A stretch of 64,000 nucleotides of DNA from Guyanagaster necrorhizus (Eukaryota; Basidiomycota; Agaricomycetes; Agaricales; Physalacriaceae). Of the stretch, positions 23,710-35,846 are shown piece after piece; position 1 is the stretch's first letter; the number at the start of each line of letters is the position of its first letter. The stretch spans positions 1 through 64,000 of the forward strand of contig NW_025064928.1 in the NCBI RefSeq assembly GCF_019112545.1, read 5' to 3'. The notes below the pieces were generated by a model, which made no database searches, was not told the origin of the DNA, and saw only the letters and a program-made list of their open reading frames with translations. The translations under genes and the position numbers were made by a program.

Positions 23710-24131
23710 TTGAAGATTGTGTTAAAGATATATGATCAACATTCTTGACTGATCATGAGACAATCACCTTGACTACAATAGAAAGTTCATACCATTGGCT
23801 TGTCTATCATGCAATAACATCTCACTAACAAACAATACTATATTGTTTTATCTTTAACAATTAGACACTATAGCATTATAATATAGAAGGACATAATAGG
23901 CTAGGACTATATTTATTTGTTAATAAATAGTATATAAGTAGATTAACTCTCACTATAGTAGATCAGCTTCAAGCTAAAGTTTATTCTATACTATCTCCTT
24001 TTTTAAGTCTATTTGAATAGTCTTGAATATACTCACCTTAGTATATAAAAATGGACTCTGCAGTAACTGTATTAATCTGATACAGCTACAGTTTATCACA
24101 TGTATAAATCATATGTCAACTGAGTCCAACA
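23710..24131 (+). repeat. Family A LTR, left end uncertain
   Basis: The right part is clear: tatataagtag, ctctcactatag, agcttcaagctaa at 23965-23977 and the end gtccaaca at 24131. The left boundary has decayed. The primer site TTAGCTTGAAGCT follows at 24133-24145. Confidence 0.65.
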
Positions 24132-24419
24132 ATTAGCTTGAAGCTTCAACCTTTTTCTTCTTTATACAGCTAGACTATAAAAAAAGCTAAATGCCTGCAA
24201 CCTTTGACATCACATCAAGCTTTTTCAAGCTCTTGAATACTATTGTTGGCATCCTTTTCACTCTAATTTTCCTCTGCCATGACAACCAGTCAATTATCAC
24301 TTAGATAATCAAATACTACTAATCTTTTCATATATTCTATAGAATTTGATAAAATATCACTTCTCTTCTTCTCTATAATCTCTCAAAAGAATCTTTCATT
24401 TTCTGAGTTTCCAATAAGC
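24132..24419 (+). pseudogene. Family A gag N-terminus
   Basis: ATG 24191 opens the conserved start with the hydrophobic segment (FFKLLNTIVGILFTLIFL). It is truncated at 24420 by a family B LTR. Confidence 0.65.
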
Positions 24420-24850
24420 TGTTATATGTATACTGCTGGTCCCTATGTCATCTTAACCAACTATAAATTCAATCACCAAGTTCTATCAGACTCTGCCTAT
24501 TTTTTATTATCTACTAATTTTATTTTACTATTATCATTTCATATACATATTTTATATTGTAGTATCTAGACCTCTGAACACAGTAGTAAACAGTTGACAC
24601 TAGAATCTAACAGACTCTGACTCAGAATTAACTGCTATTAGTATATAAACTATATATAATTGTTATAATTACTCAGTTTGAATATCAACTTGAATAGCCA
24701 TCTATATTTCATGCTCACTTCAGCTCTTCTTTACTTTGTCTATCAGATTCCACTCTGAAGGATATTTCTCTGATAGAACTCTGTTCTGTCAATCCAAATC
24801 TTTAAGTCTTGACTCAAGAGTGATGTTGCTAACAGCTTCATTGATGCTAT
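24420..24850 (+). repeat. Family B LTR, 3' end deleted
   Basis: Begins tgttatatgtatactgctgg and follows the 29805 LTR through agtttgaatat (24675-24685) to about 24846, losing the last 60 or so bases. The element leader, with a primer-site-like atattcaaaat at 24866-24876, follows. Confidence 0.8.
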
Positions 24851-25511
24851 CATTCAAATGAACTTATATTCAAAATTGAACTCTTTTTACTAGAATACAG
24901 ATATCTTATTCATATGACAGAAACTGGCAGATCTGATTCAACTCTTATCTCAATATATCACACATCATAATCATCTTTGTAGTCTATACATTCCACTCTT
25001 CCTTCAATAGAATAGTGTCATTTCATTTCAGAATTGGTTTGATAAAAAAATTTTCATAATACTAGGCTGAAAATTCCATGATTTGGTTCTCAAAAGTCTG
25101 AATCTTTTATATATGAGAACATTCTGCATTATGAGCACAATTACAACTTGTGTAGTTATGCATTCATCATCTCACATCCTGACTTCTTACAATCTGTTTA
25201 TAATCTTTAAATTACTACTATCTCCATCACACACTATTGATAGCAGTATAGATATTCATATGCTGCAATCAGACTGAAGGCTGTTAAGCCTCTATAATAG
25301 CCAAATTGCATCCCACTTTTAGAGTAAGCAGCAGAGGCTTCTGCATGTTTTATGAGGCCAAGCATAAAACTAAGGATTGCAACAAATAGAAGATAGCAGC
25401 TTCTATCAAGAGACATGCAGCTGAAGTAGACACTGCTCTTGAGAAACTGGACTCCACAGAGTCAGAAAACTAGAAAGCAACTCTGTTCCCTCTATGTGAG
25501 TTCAGGGTTGT
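24851..25511 (+). pseudogene. Family B leader and gag fragment with zinc knuckle
   Basis: The leader is followed by degenerate gag. From about 25260 it aligns with 31600-31815, including the zinc knuckle (CMFYEAKHKTKDC; the second Cys is now Tyr). It stops at 25511, where a family B LTR lies in the opposite orientation, giving an inverted junction. Confidence 0.65.
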
Positions 25512-26008
25512 TGTTAGGAACATGCCAATTGATTGAGCTTGAGTGCACACATAGAGACTGGCAAAGTGCATAGACATCAACAAAGCTATTAGCAATATCA
25601 CCCTTGAGTCAGGGCCTAAGGATTAGAATGGACAGAACAGAGTTCTGTCAAAGAAGTGAAGAAGAATATCCTTCAGAGTGAAATCCAACAGACAAGATAG
25701 AGAGAAGCTGAAGTGAGTGTGAAGTATAGATGGCTATGCAAGTTGATATTTGAACTGAGTAATTACAATACTTATATATAGTTTATATACTATTAGTAGT
25801 TAATTCTGAGTTAAGGTCTGTTGGATTCTGGTGTCAGCTGTTTGCTACCATATTCAGAGTCTAGATACTAGAATATGAAATACAGATATAAAATGACGAT
25901 AGTAAAATAAAATTGGTAGATACTGAAAAGTGGTGGATTCTGATAAGTCTTATGATTAGCTTCATCATTGGCTGAAATGATGCAGAGGCTGATAGCATGT
26001 ACATAACA
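25512..26008 (-). repeat. Family B LTR, reverse orientation
   Basis: 497 bp. The reverse complement runs from tgttatgtacatgct to ...ggcatgttcctaaca. No matching 5 bp duplications flank it. The DNA to the right (26009-26281) is the reverse of the pre-LTR part of family B, so this is the 3' LTR of a reverse element. Confidence 0.85.
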
Positions 26009-26281
26009 GTATCCCTCTATTAGCATTTTTACTCTCAAGAGCATAGATTCTGATGCCTAGTAGGAGATACATGATGAAAAAAAATTTTATTCTATGGAAA
26101 TTTTGTCTTTGTTTTCAACCACTATTTTTATCTTATAACAATATTATTTCTCATCACATATTATCATTCAAAAACTCCTAATCCTTTGGTGCAGGAGTCT
26201 ACCTCTAATAGCCTTCAAAAGGCCAAGAAATTATTTTGTTTAAAATATCAAACTGTGAAAGATATATATGCAGAGGCTATA
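26009..26281 (+). pseudogene. 5' part of a family B antisense gene copy
   Basis: Aligns with the reverse complement of 36750-37004: the spacer next to the LTR, then the N-terminal codons of the antisense gene, including the region matching its TPKPLV and EEAKELF words (about 26180-26250). It is cut at 26282 by a family A LTR. It is the third copy of this gene in the window. Confidence 0.62.
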
Positions 26282-26740
26282 TGTTAGATTCAAGTTGCAT
26301 GTAATCAAAACACATGATAAATAGATGCTGTGTTATATTCATACAGTCATGCCTGAGTCCACTATTTGTGTCTGTTGACCAATATACTTCAAGGCCTTTG
26401 CAAAAAAGCTCAAGAGTGGAATAATATGAATAAACTTTAGCTCAAAGCTGAGGTTATACAGCAAGAGCTATCTTACTTATATATTGTTCATCTATCAAGA
26501 TAAATATACTACTACTTATTGTATCTGTCTAAATCATTGTGCTCATTGTCTTTGAGCATCATTACTATTTATAAAAGGAATGTTGTATGTTGTCAAGTAT
26601 TGTTGTCATATCAAAAGACAATAACAGACTCAGCTTATTATGATAATTAAGCTAGTCTTATGGTCCTAAGCACTGATGTAGATGTTTTGACTAAGCATAA
26701 ATAGGGGTTAATATGAAGAAAAAGAAGAAAAATCATAATA
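26282..26740 (-). repeat. Family A LTR, reverse orientation (3' LTR)
   Basis: 459 bp. Reverse complement begins tattatgatttttc and ends gaatctaaca. R-region block AGCTTTGAGCTAA in reverse. A reverse polypurine tract (tcaccccctctttaaaa) follows at 26741. Confidence 0.82.
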
Positions 26741-29700
26741 TCACCCCCTCTTTAAAACTATCATCCTGATAGCTTAATTTAGGGATAATTCATAATTATG
26801 TATGGCCTTGTCAGTGTCCATTCATTTTTCATTCACCCATTGGTTAGATTCAGAACTGTAGCCCTTTCAACTAACCAAATAATCTACTATGATAGTCATT
26901 CTACTGTCTTTAGCCCTGATTTTTCATAATTTATAGTTTAAGATCTGATTGATTTTATAATATTTCTCATCATTGATAAGATTTGAGAGCAGAGATGATG
27001 GCCATTCCTGACTCAGAAATGCAGGCATGACAAATAGTGTGAGAAGAGATTTATTGATTATATCATGAATTTTCCAGCTCAAAGGAAGACAAAGTTTGTA
27101 GGTAGAGACCTTGATTTTTGCTAGAATTAGAAAGAGCCTTGTCTTTTTGTCTATCAGTTTCTGTTTTAGTCATGGAAGATGGAGATTGAATGTGTCCAAT
27201 CAGACTTTATCATTAATGTTATATTCATGTATAGAATATCAGTGTTTGTTATATTGTTTTTTCATAGAAGCAGCTACTTTTTTAAGGGTGGTTTGTGTTT
27301 TAGCATAGATCTTGGACATTTCTTGTGTGGAATTATGAGAGGCAGATGTTGACATAATAGTTCATTTAGTGTGTGTGATGTTAGGGTGGCATCTGAAGTT
27401 GATAAAGAATAGTGTCTTTCCAGTAGCAGAATGAACTCTGTTGTTATACTGAAAAGCAGTGAGGGCCAACAATTCAATCCAGTCATCCTGCTGGTAATTG
27501 ATAAATAGCTATAAGTACTTCTTGATCTCTTGATTGACTCTCTTTATCTATCTATCTGTTTGTGGATAATATGCCATTGAAGCATTTTATCAAATGTTTA
27601 TAAGATGATAAAGATTATCCAAGAATTTAGATATAAATTGAGGTTCTCAGTCAGAGATCATGATCTGAGGCATACTATATTTGGCATAAAATTTATTATG
27701 AAGAATTTTAACTCACCCTTTTGAGATCAATTCTATTGAGCAGATGATTGGAATGATTATCTTCAAAAAGCAATCAATGATGACTATAATAGCATTATAG
27801 CTGTTACAGTCAGGTAGTCCAGTGATTATATCTACCAAAATGTGAGTCTATGGTGTCTAAGGAACCTTGTTTGGATAGAGCAGTGCCACCCAGAGCTGTG
27901 TAAAAGATTTTTCTCATTGACAGGTTTCACACTCTTTTATATATCATTCAATGTCCTGACTCATCTTTGGCCACTAATACTCTTAGAGTACCAGTTCTTT
28001 TGTTTTAGCAATCCCAGAGTGTCCTGCAGTTTCATGGTCATGACATATAGTGATAATCTCACCACAAAGTTGCTGATCTCTCAAAATGTAGATCCATCTG
28101 TCATATCAGATCATTCCATCTTCTTTTATCATCCCTCATTCATGATTGAGAGATGGTGCAACACATTGGTTCCACTTGCTGCTGTCCCATGTTGCACTCT
28201 TGATCTTCTTATGAATCTCTTTCTCTATCAGCATTATCATTGCTCAAAAATATTTGGGCTTTAATAGTATGACACTATCATTATCATTCCTGCTCTGATC
28301 ATAGTCAGCTTTCTTGTTAGCTGTCTCTGCCTTATGGTGTAACATATATTTATATTAGGATAACTCAGTAATCCAGTATGCTTGTTGTCAATTTAGCTTC
28401 TGAGGGGAACAAAAATACTGGAGGTTCTAATGGTCAGTTCAGATCTTAAAGATCTGGGCCATATTGATTAGATAATGTTGCTACTCCTCCAAGGCAAGCA
28501 TTATCATGAGTAGTTCTTTGTCATATATCTCATAGTTATATTCTGTAACTGTTAAGGCTTTAGAAAGCAAAGCTACTAGCTACTATTTTCTATCTTGCTT
28601 CTGAAATAGAACAGCTCCAATTGCTCTCTTGCTCAAGTCAGCTTCAACTCAGAATCTTCTGTCCTGAGTTGGAATAGTAAGGATCACATCTTCCATCAAC
28701 TACTGCTTTAAGTTATCAAAGGCAGCTTATTAGGATAATCTCTAATTTCAAGAGGCATTACCTGTTAGTTGCATCATCAGACATATGACTTTACTATAAT
28801 CTCAGATAAATCATCAGTAAAAGTTGGTGAACCCTAAGAATGATTGTAGTTCTTTCTTCTTTCCAGAGACAGGCCACTTGGTTACTTCAGCAACCTTGAC
28901 TGAGTCTATTCAGATGCTCCCCTTGCTAATGATGACTCTCAGATACTCTGTTTTCTGTATCTTGAATTTGCACTTCTCTATCTTGAAAAAGAGTTTATGC
29001 TTTCTCATTAATGTTAGCACCTGTTGGATCAGTTTTTGATGTTTCTTCTGTGTTTTTGACATAATAAGAATGTTATCAAGATAGATGGTCATCTTCTCTG
29101 TGGTGATGAGATCCTTAAAGATATCATTCATCATCCATTGAAAGATGGCAGACAAGTTGGTTAGCCCAAAGAATATTACAGTCAGCTTGAATAGCTCTCA
29201 GTTGGTGTGAAACACTGCCTTCCATTCATCTCCTTCCTTGATCCATACATTGTTATAATCCCATTGAACATTCAGTTTGGTGTAGTACTGGGCCCCACAG
29301 AACTTATTCATCAGTTCTGAGATAAGTAAAAGCAGGTAATGATTCTTAATCATCATTTTGTTCAGCTTCTGATAGTCCTGTACTGGTTGGAGTTTGCTGT
29401 CCTTTTTCTTGACAAAGAGGAATAGTGAAGCCATAGGAGACTTTGATGGTTCAATTTATCTGCTGAAGAGGTTCTTATCCAGGAATTTATCCAATTCCTG
29501 TTGTTTCTGATTGCTGAGAGGATAGATTTTACAATCCAGATTAGTATTTGCATTAGAAATCAGCTCAATCACATGATCTCAGCATTTAGGTTCTGGTAAC
29601 TCATTGAAACTTTCTTTGATGAATAAGTCTCAATAGTCTCATGCTCATTCTAGAACCATTTCTTTAAACATTTTCTTCTCCTTCTCAGCATTTGCCTTGG

Positions 29701-29804
29701 TGGCTAGATCATTGGCATAGTGTATGGCTCAGACATGTAATGCTTGTTGGAAATCAACAGTGAAGATAGTCTTGCCATCCTCCATCTTTTCATCTCAGTG
29801 ATCC
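26741..29804 (-). pseudogene. Family A pol, reverse, chromodomain to protease
   Basis: Read on the minus strand from right to left: end of protease and linker (29804-29560), RT (29550-28820) with FVKKKDSKLQPVQDYQKLN (29400) and a catalytic box mutated to YLDN (about 29075), RNase H (28800-28370), integrase (28260-27240) and chromodomain (about 26950-26830). The register is broken mainly by stops. It is cut at 29804 by the family B element. The matching gag side at 37505 resumes about 560 bp further upstream, and the LTR beyond it is of another subfamily. Confidence 0.78.
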
Positions 29805-30305
29805 TGTTACATACATGCTGCTGGCCTCTGTATCACTCCAACCAACTACAGACTCAATCATGGAAATCCAGTAGACTCTGACTGCTCTCTATTACCTATT
29901 AATTTTATTTTTTACCATTATTATTTTACATCTGTATTTCACATTGTAATATCTAAACCTCAAACTTGGTAGTGAATATTGATATTGGAACCCAATAGAA
30001 CCTGACTCAAAATTAACTACTATTAGTATATAAAGTTATGTATAACTATTATAACTACTCAGTTTGAACATCAACTTGGATAGCCATCTACACTTCATAC
30101 TCACTTCAACTCCTCTCTATCTCATCCATTGGATTTTGCTTTAAAGAATACTCCTCTTTATTTTTCTGATAAAACTCCATTCTATCCATCTAAATTCTTG
30201 GGCTCTGACTCAAGAGTGACATTGCCAATAGCTTTGTTGATGCCCACACACTCTGCTAGTCTCTGCATGTGCACTCAAGCCCACTCAATTAGCATGTTTT
30301 TAACA
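29805..30305 (+). repeat. Family B 5' LTR
   Basis: Starts tgttacatacatgctgctgg and ends ...tttttaaca. TATA-like tatataaag lies near 30028, with the R-start candidate agtttgaacat at 30061-30071. Confidence 0.9.
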
Positions 30306-30307
30306 GT

Positions 30308-30318
30308 ATATTCAAACT
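30308..30318 (+). promoter_or_regulatory. Family B primer-binding site, self-priming type
   Basis: ATATTCAAACT, two bases after the LTR, is the exact reverse complement of AGTTTGAATAT at 37260-37270 in the 3' LTR, and pairs with one mismatch with 30061-30071 in the 5' LTR. The same pairing is seen with different bases in family A. Confidence 0.65.
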
Positions 30319-30411
30319 CAAACCCTTAAGTCAAAAATTTTTATTATATCCACCACATTTACCCAACCCACAGAAACTGATCTTGAACAAACCCAGCTTA
30401 CTCATCATAAC

Positions 30412-31830
30412 ATGTTTTCCATAGAAGACATCTCAGCCTCCATCTCAAAGAAACAACCAGGTCTTTTCAGATTAGCCTCCAATGAAGGACAACCTTCCTG
30501 TAGAGAAACCTACAATCACTCTGGCTTTACTGCCTGCTAATCTAATTATGATAATTCCTCTAACTCTTTTGATGCCACCAGTATCTCAACTAACAAAGCC
30601 TGATGTATGATATCTGAACTGATCCCCCAACAGACTCCTTATTCTTAAGTAACACACATAGGAATTCAGACAGCTCAGACTCAGAAGACAGAGGTGAAGA
30701 CACCTCCACCTATACTCCCATCTGACAGAAACCAGATAGTAACCCATCAAACCCTTTTTCAGATGGTCTAGGTGGTCCAGATGATCCCAATAGCTCAGAC
30801 AGCTTCAATGGCCCTGCAGAAAGCAACAATCTAAACCAATAGGACATGCTCCTAGAATTCATGAACCTACTATGAGGAGTCTCCACTTCTCTCAATAATC
30901 TTAAACCAGCCACTATTCATACCAAAGTCAAGGAACTGAAACTATTTGATAGCTCCAACTTTCACAAACTGAAGGCCTTTATTATCTCTCTTCAATTGAA
31001 CTTTAATGACAGATCTATTGTATTTGCAACAGATGCTAGCAAGGTCAACTATGCTATTTTCTTTCTAGCTAGCATCATGCTCAACTAGTTTGAACTAGAC
31101 ATTCTTAATCTCAACCTGTGAAATCCATCAGTCTGGCAATTCTCCTACATGGCTTTTTTAGATAAGCTTCATAGCAACTTTGGCCCCTTTGACACTATCA
31201 GAGATGCCAAAGATACATTAGAGCATCTCCAGATATGTGATGAAGATCAAATCATAAAGTATATAGTCCAATTCAATCAGTATGCCTCACAAATCAGATA
31301 CAGAGATAACTCTCTCCACTATGCCTTTTACCATGGCCTCTGCACCCATATCAAGGATGATATAGCACACTATAGAAAGCCAAACAACCTTCATGATATG
31401 CACTTTCTTGCCCAAGAACTTGATGCTTGCTACTAGATCTGAAAAACCAAAATTGTCTGTGAAAACTGAGACAATAAGGCCTCCAACTAATCCTCCAACC
31501 TCAAATCCAAGGGATCCAACTCTTCTTCCTTGGACTCCAGCTCCACACCAAAATCTACCACTCCTAAGCCCTATACTGATAAGCTAGATAAAGATAGCTG
31601 TCTTACTCAGAAAGAAAAGGATCACTAGCACCAAAACAATCTTTGCATGTTCTGTGGAGCCAAACACAAGACTGAGGACTGCAACAAGCAGAAGACAGCA
31701 GTCTCTGCTAAGAGTTGTGCAGCTGAAGTCAACACTGCTCTTATAAAACCAGCTCCAACAGAGTCAGAAAACTAGAAAGCAACTTTGTTTTCTCTATGTG
31801 AGTTCAGAGTTGCATTGACTCTATTCACAC
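30412..31830 (+). pseudogene. gag: Family B gag
   Basis: Probable start ATG 30412 (MFSIEDISASISKK). After a polar, Ser/Asp/Asn-rich region (30650-30850) comes the capsid-like domain (about 30920-31430: KELKLFDSSNFHKLKAFI ... FLDKLHSNFGPFDTIRDAKD). A Ser/Thr linker and a zinc knuckle near 31650-31690 (CMFCGAKHKTEDC, spacing CX2CX3HX4C) follow. There is no hydrophobic N-terminal helix, unlike family A Gag. Frame changes and TGA/TAG/TAA stops interrupt it. Confidence 0.78.
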
Positions 31831-34800
31831 ACTAAAGATCATCACCCTCAATGCAACATCCCTTTCAAATCACTCCTTCCACATTCTCCTTTCAGTAGAA
31901 TTACCAACTACTATAGAATCTGATGATTCTTCAGCTTGTACCATTCTGTGTTTTTTTGCTTTTATTGATTCTAGTTTTAGTTACTGCTTTATTGACACTA
32001 AGTATGTAGCTGCCAATAAAATCTCCATTAAAACTATCTCTAGCATGCAACTTTGATTATTTGATGGCTCCATCAGAAGCTGTATATCTCAAATTGCAAC
32101 CATCCCCATCTGTTTTCTATTCAGAGACACCTTCTCCATCAACTTCTATGTTACTCCTCTAGATTTGTCTTGCAATCTTGTCCTAAGATACAACTGGCTC
32201 TCTCACTACAATCCACTGATTGACTGAGCTGAGAACAGTATCACTTTCTGCTCAAGCTACTAGAATCTCATTCCAACTAATTCCACAGCCTTCACTGCAT
32301 CTCAGGGACTTCTGTGCCTGCAGAACAACAGTCCATCTCTCTCTGAGCCTTTCAGCTCAATTCCAAGACTTCCATGCCCACTGAACTCTATCAGTCTAAC
32401 TTTTAGGGCTTTACTCTATTCCAAATCCACCATGAGTAGCTGGCAGACTCTATTCCTGTATGAACTCATTTATTTCTATCCTCCCTCAGAGTCTTTTACT
32501 ACAAAAGCACACCTAAAGATCTCTGTCATATCTGCTGCTGCATTTATCTGAGCCAGTGCAGAAGGAGATGCTCAGCAGTTCACACTGCAGTCTTTCTTGC
32601 CTAAAATTGGAGCCAAAGCTGCATTTGCAGAACCAGTAGACCTTTCACCAGTGCCAGTAGAGTACCATAATTTTGCAGATGTCTTCAGTGATACTCTCTC
32701 CAAAAAGCTACCTGAACACAGACTGTATGATCTCAAAATCAACCTTGAGGAAGGAATATCTCTACTGCTTGAACCCATTTATTTTCTCTTAAAATCTGAA
32801 CTCAAGGCTCTATAAGAGTTTATTGATGATAATCTGTGCAATAGATTTATTACTTTATTCTGCTCTCCATATGAGGCTCCAGTTCTGTTTGTCAAGAAGA
32901 AGACCAGTAAACTCCAACTCTGTGTTAACTATCATGGCCTAAACAAAATCTCCAAGAAGGATTGCTACTCTCTTCCTCTCATTTCTGATCTCCTTGACTC
33001 TGCTCACTCTGCATGTATCTATACCAAGCTCAATCTGTGACATGTCTACTATTTTGTTCACATAGCCAAAGGAGATAAATGGAAAACAGCCTTTTAGACC
33101 CATTATAGTTTCTTCAAATGGCATGTTATATCTTTTGGCCTCACAAATGCTCCAGTGGCATTTCAACAATTTGTGAATAATATATTCTCAGATATACTCA
33201 ATATATTAGTAGTAGTCTATCTTGACAACATCCTCATATATTCCAACAATCCAGAAGATCACTAGAAACATGTTCATAAGGTCTTATGCAGACTTAGAGC
33301 TAATAGATTCTACTGCAAGAGTTCCAAATGCAAATTCAACCAGAATTCCATAGAATACCTAGACTACATTCTATTATATGAAGGACTTTGTATATCTGAA
33401 GAAAAAGTCAAGACCATTGTTGACTGACCAGTGCCACAAAAGGTCAAGGACATCTAATCTTTTCTTAGCTTCACTAACTTCTACCATTGCTTTATACATG
33501 AATATAGTGATATCATTCTTTCTCTTACATGACTCATCTACAAGGAAACTCCATGGAAATTTGATGATAAATACTTGGCCATCTTTAATGAGTTGAAACA
33601 GGCTTTTACACATGCCTCTATTCTTACCCACTGAGTCCTTGATCAAAAGATAGTAGTAGAAACTGATGCCTCCAATTATGCAATTGCAGCTATTTTCTCC
33701 ATCTACCTTGAAGATGATAAAATTCATTCCATCACTTTCTGCTCTCAGAGCCTCCACAATGCCAAGCTCAACTATGACATCCATGACAAAGAGCTCCTAG
33801 CTATTTTTGAAGCCTTTAAACATTGGCAGCACTATCTTGAAGGCTCTGTGGACTCTATCAATATTATAACAGACCACAAGAACCTTGAATACTTCACCAC
33901 TACCAAGATTCTAACCTGCCAACAGATCTGCTAGTCCAAATATCTATCCCAGTTCAATCTAGTAATTTGGTTTCACCCTGGAAAACTTGGTGGAAAACCA
34001 GATGCACTCACTAAATGATGGAATATCTATCCTAAAGAGGAAGATAGCTAATATGCCCAAGTCAACCCTTATAATTTCCAATCTGTATTCACCCAAGAAC
34101 AACTCTTTATATCACTCTGTGCAACCTATCTTGAGGACCCTATCCTATAGGCTAGTGCTATTATAGATATTGACAAACTTCACACTGATATCAAACAAGT
34201 ATAATTTTTTTGACCCTACATGCTCCAATGGTCTCTATCAGGCCAAGGCCACTTTTGAATCCTCTCTCTCTCAGTGGTCCATTGATGAATCCAACATTCT
34301 TTGGTTTGAAGGCCACATTTATGTCTCAGACTCCAATAATCTCTGTCTCCATATACTTCAGAACAATCATGACCATATCTTGACAGGCGACTTTGGTCAA
34401 AACCAGACATTAGAGCTAGGTCTAACAGGACTACACCTGGCCAAAGATGTGTGAATATGTTCAACACTATATTAAGTCATGCACAATTTGTGGGTGCAAC
34501 AAGACACCTAGATACTGCCTCTATAGGTTACTCAAACCTCTATCAGTTTCTGAATGGCCATGAGATTCTATTTCTATGAATTTTATTAAACAACTACTAG
34601 ACTCCAACAGATTTACCACCATTTTAGTAGTCATTGATCAAACTAGCAAGTAAGCCATCTTCATTCCCACATATGATACCATTAACTCTATGGAGCTCAC
34701 CCAACTTTTCCTTATTTATATCTTCTCTAAACATGGGATACTCAGTCATATCACCTCAGATTGTGGCTCCAAATTCATTTTTTAATTTACTCATGCTTTA

Positions 34801-35667
34801 GTCATAGCTCTTGACATGGAACTCCACCTTACTTCTGGTTACTATCCAGAGGCTGATGGACAAACTGAATAAGCAAATCAAACTCTAGAACAGTATATCT
34901 GCATCTACTGCTTCTACCAACAGGACAACTGGAACACCCTCCTATCTATTGAGTTCACCTATAATAATGTCTTTAATGTGTCCACTGGAATTTTCCTATT
35001 TTTTGCTAACAAGAGTTATCACTCCAACATCACTGTTCACTCTGAAAGAGACATTGCCTCCACTTAAGCCTGAGACTTTACAGTCAACCTTGACAAGCTC
35101 TACCAAATACTGAAAAATGAAATTTCCAAAGCTCAGTCTCATTACAAAGCTCAAGCAGACAAGCATCAGATTCCAGCACCTTTATTCACAGTAGGCAACA
35201 AGATCTACTTCAGTGCCAAATATATTAAAACCATCTGCTCAACCAGAAAATTCTTAGAGAAATACCTTGGTCCCTTCAAAATCATAGCCTAACCTGGTTC
35301 CCACTCCTTTATGCTGAAGCTGCCACTGGATTTTCAGTCTATTCACTTGGTCTTTCATGTGTCACAATTGAAACCCATAGAAGAAAACACTATTCCTAAC
35401 TGAATCCAACCACTGCTGCCTCCAGTTGAAGTCAATAGAGAAGAACATTTTAAAATAGCTCAAATCTTTGACTCTAAACTGGACTGCCAGTTCTGCTGCT
35501 CACTGCTATATAAGATCCAGTGGCTAAGCTATGAAGGTACCAATGAAGAGTTTGCTTGGTTGCTAGCCTCTGAATTCTCTACCAATGAATTTATTGAAGA
35601 ATTCTACTATCAATACTCAGACAAACCAGGACCCTTATCTAAAGTCACTCAATTATTCTATTCTTGA
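31831..35667 (+). pseudogene. pol: Family B pol (protease to chromodomain)
   Basis: Protease near 31960 has FIDSS where the catalytic DSG is expected (GGT to AGT). RT spans about 32590-33260, with FVKKKTSKL and a catalytic box changed to YLDN at 33218-33229. RNase H is at about 33640-33900 (ETDASNYAIAAI). Integrase spans about 34460-35100: the first catalytic Asp is changed to Asn (SMNFI), and the second region TSDCGSKF is kept. The chromodomain lies at 35500-35640 (YKIQWLSYEGTNEEF). The resemblance is to the Tf1/Tf2/sushi group. It ends at TGA 35665-35667. At least three catalytic residues are lost. Confidence 0.82.
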
Positions 35668-35846
35668 TATAACATGACTCCAGACACCACTGGCTTCTCT
35701 TTTTACTATTTTAATTTTAACCACTAATTACTACTATTCCAATCACTCTTTTTACACTCTTAAAAGTCAAAATCTTGCATTTACATTTTTTTTCTCCACT
35801 ACCAACATCTGACATCTTTTTTTAATATACATTTCACACAAAATCT

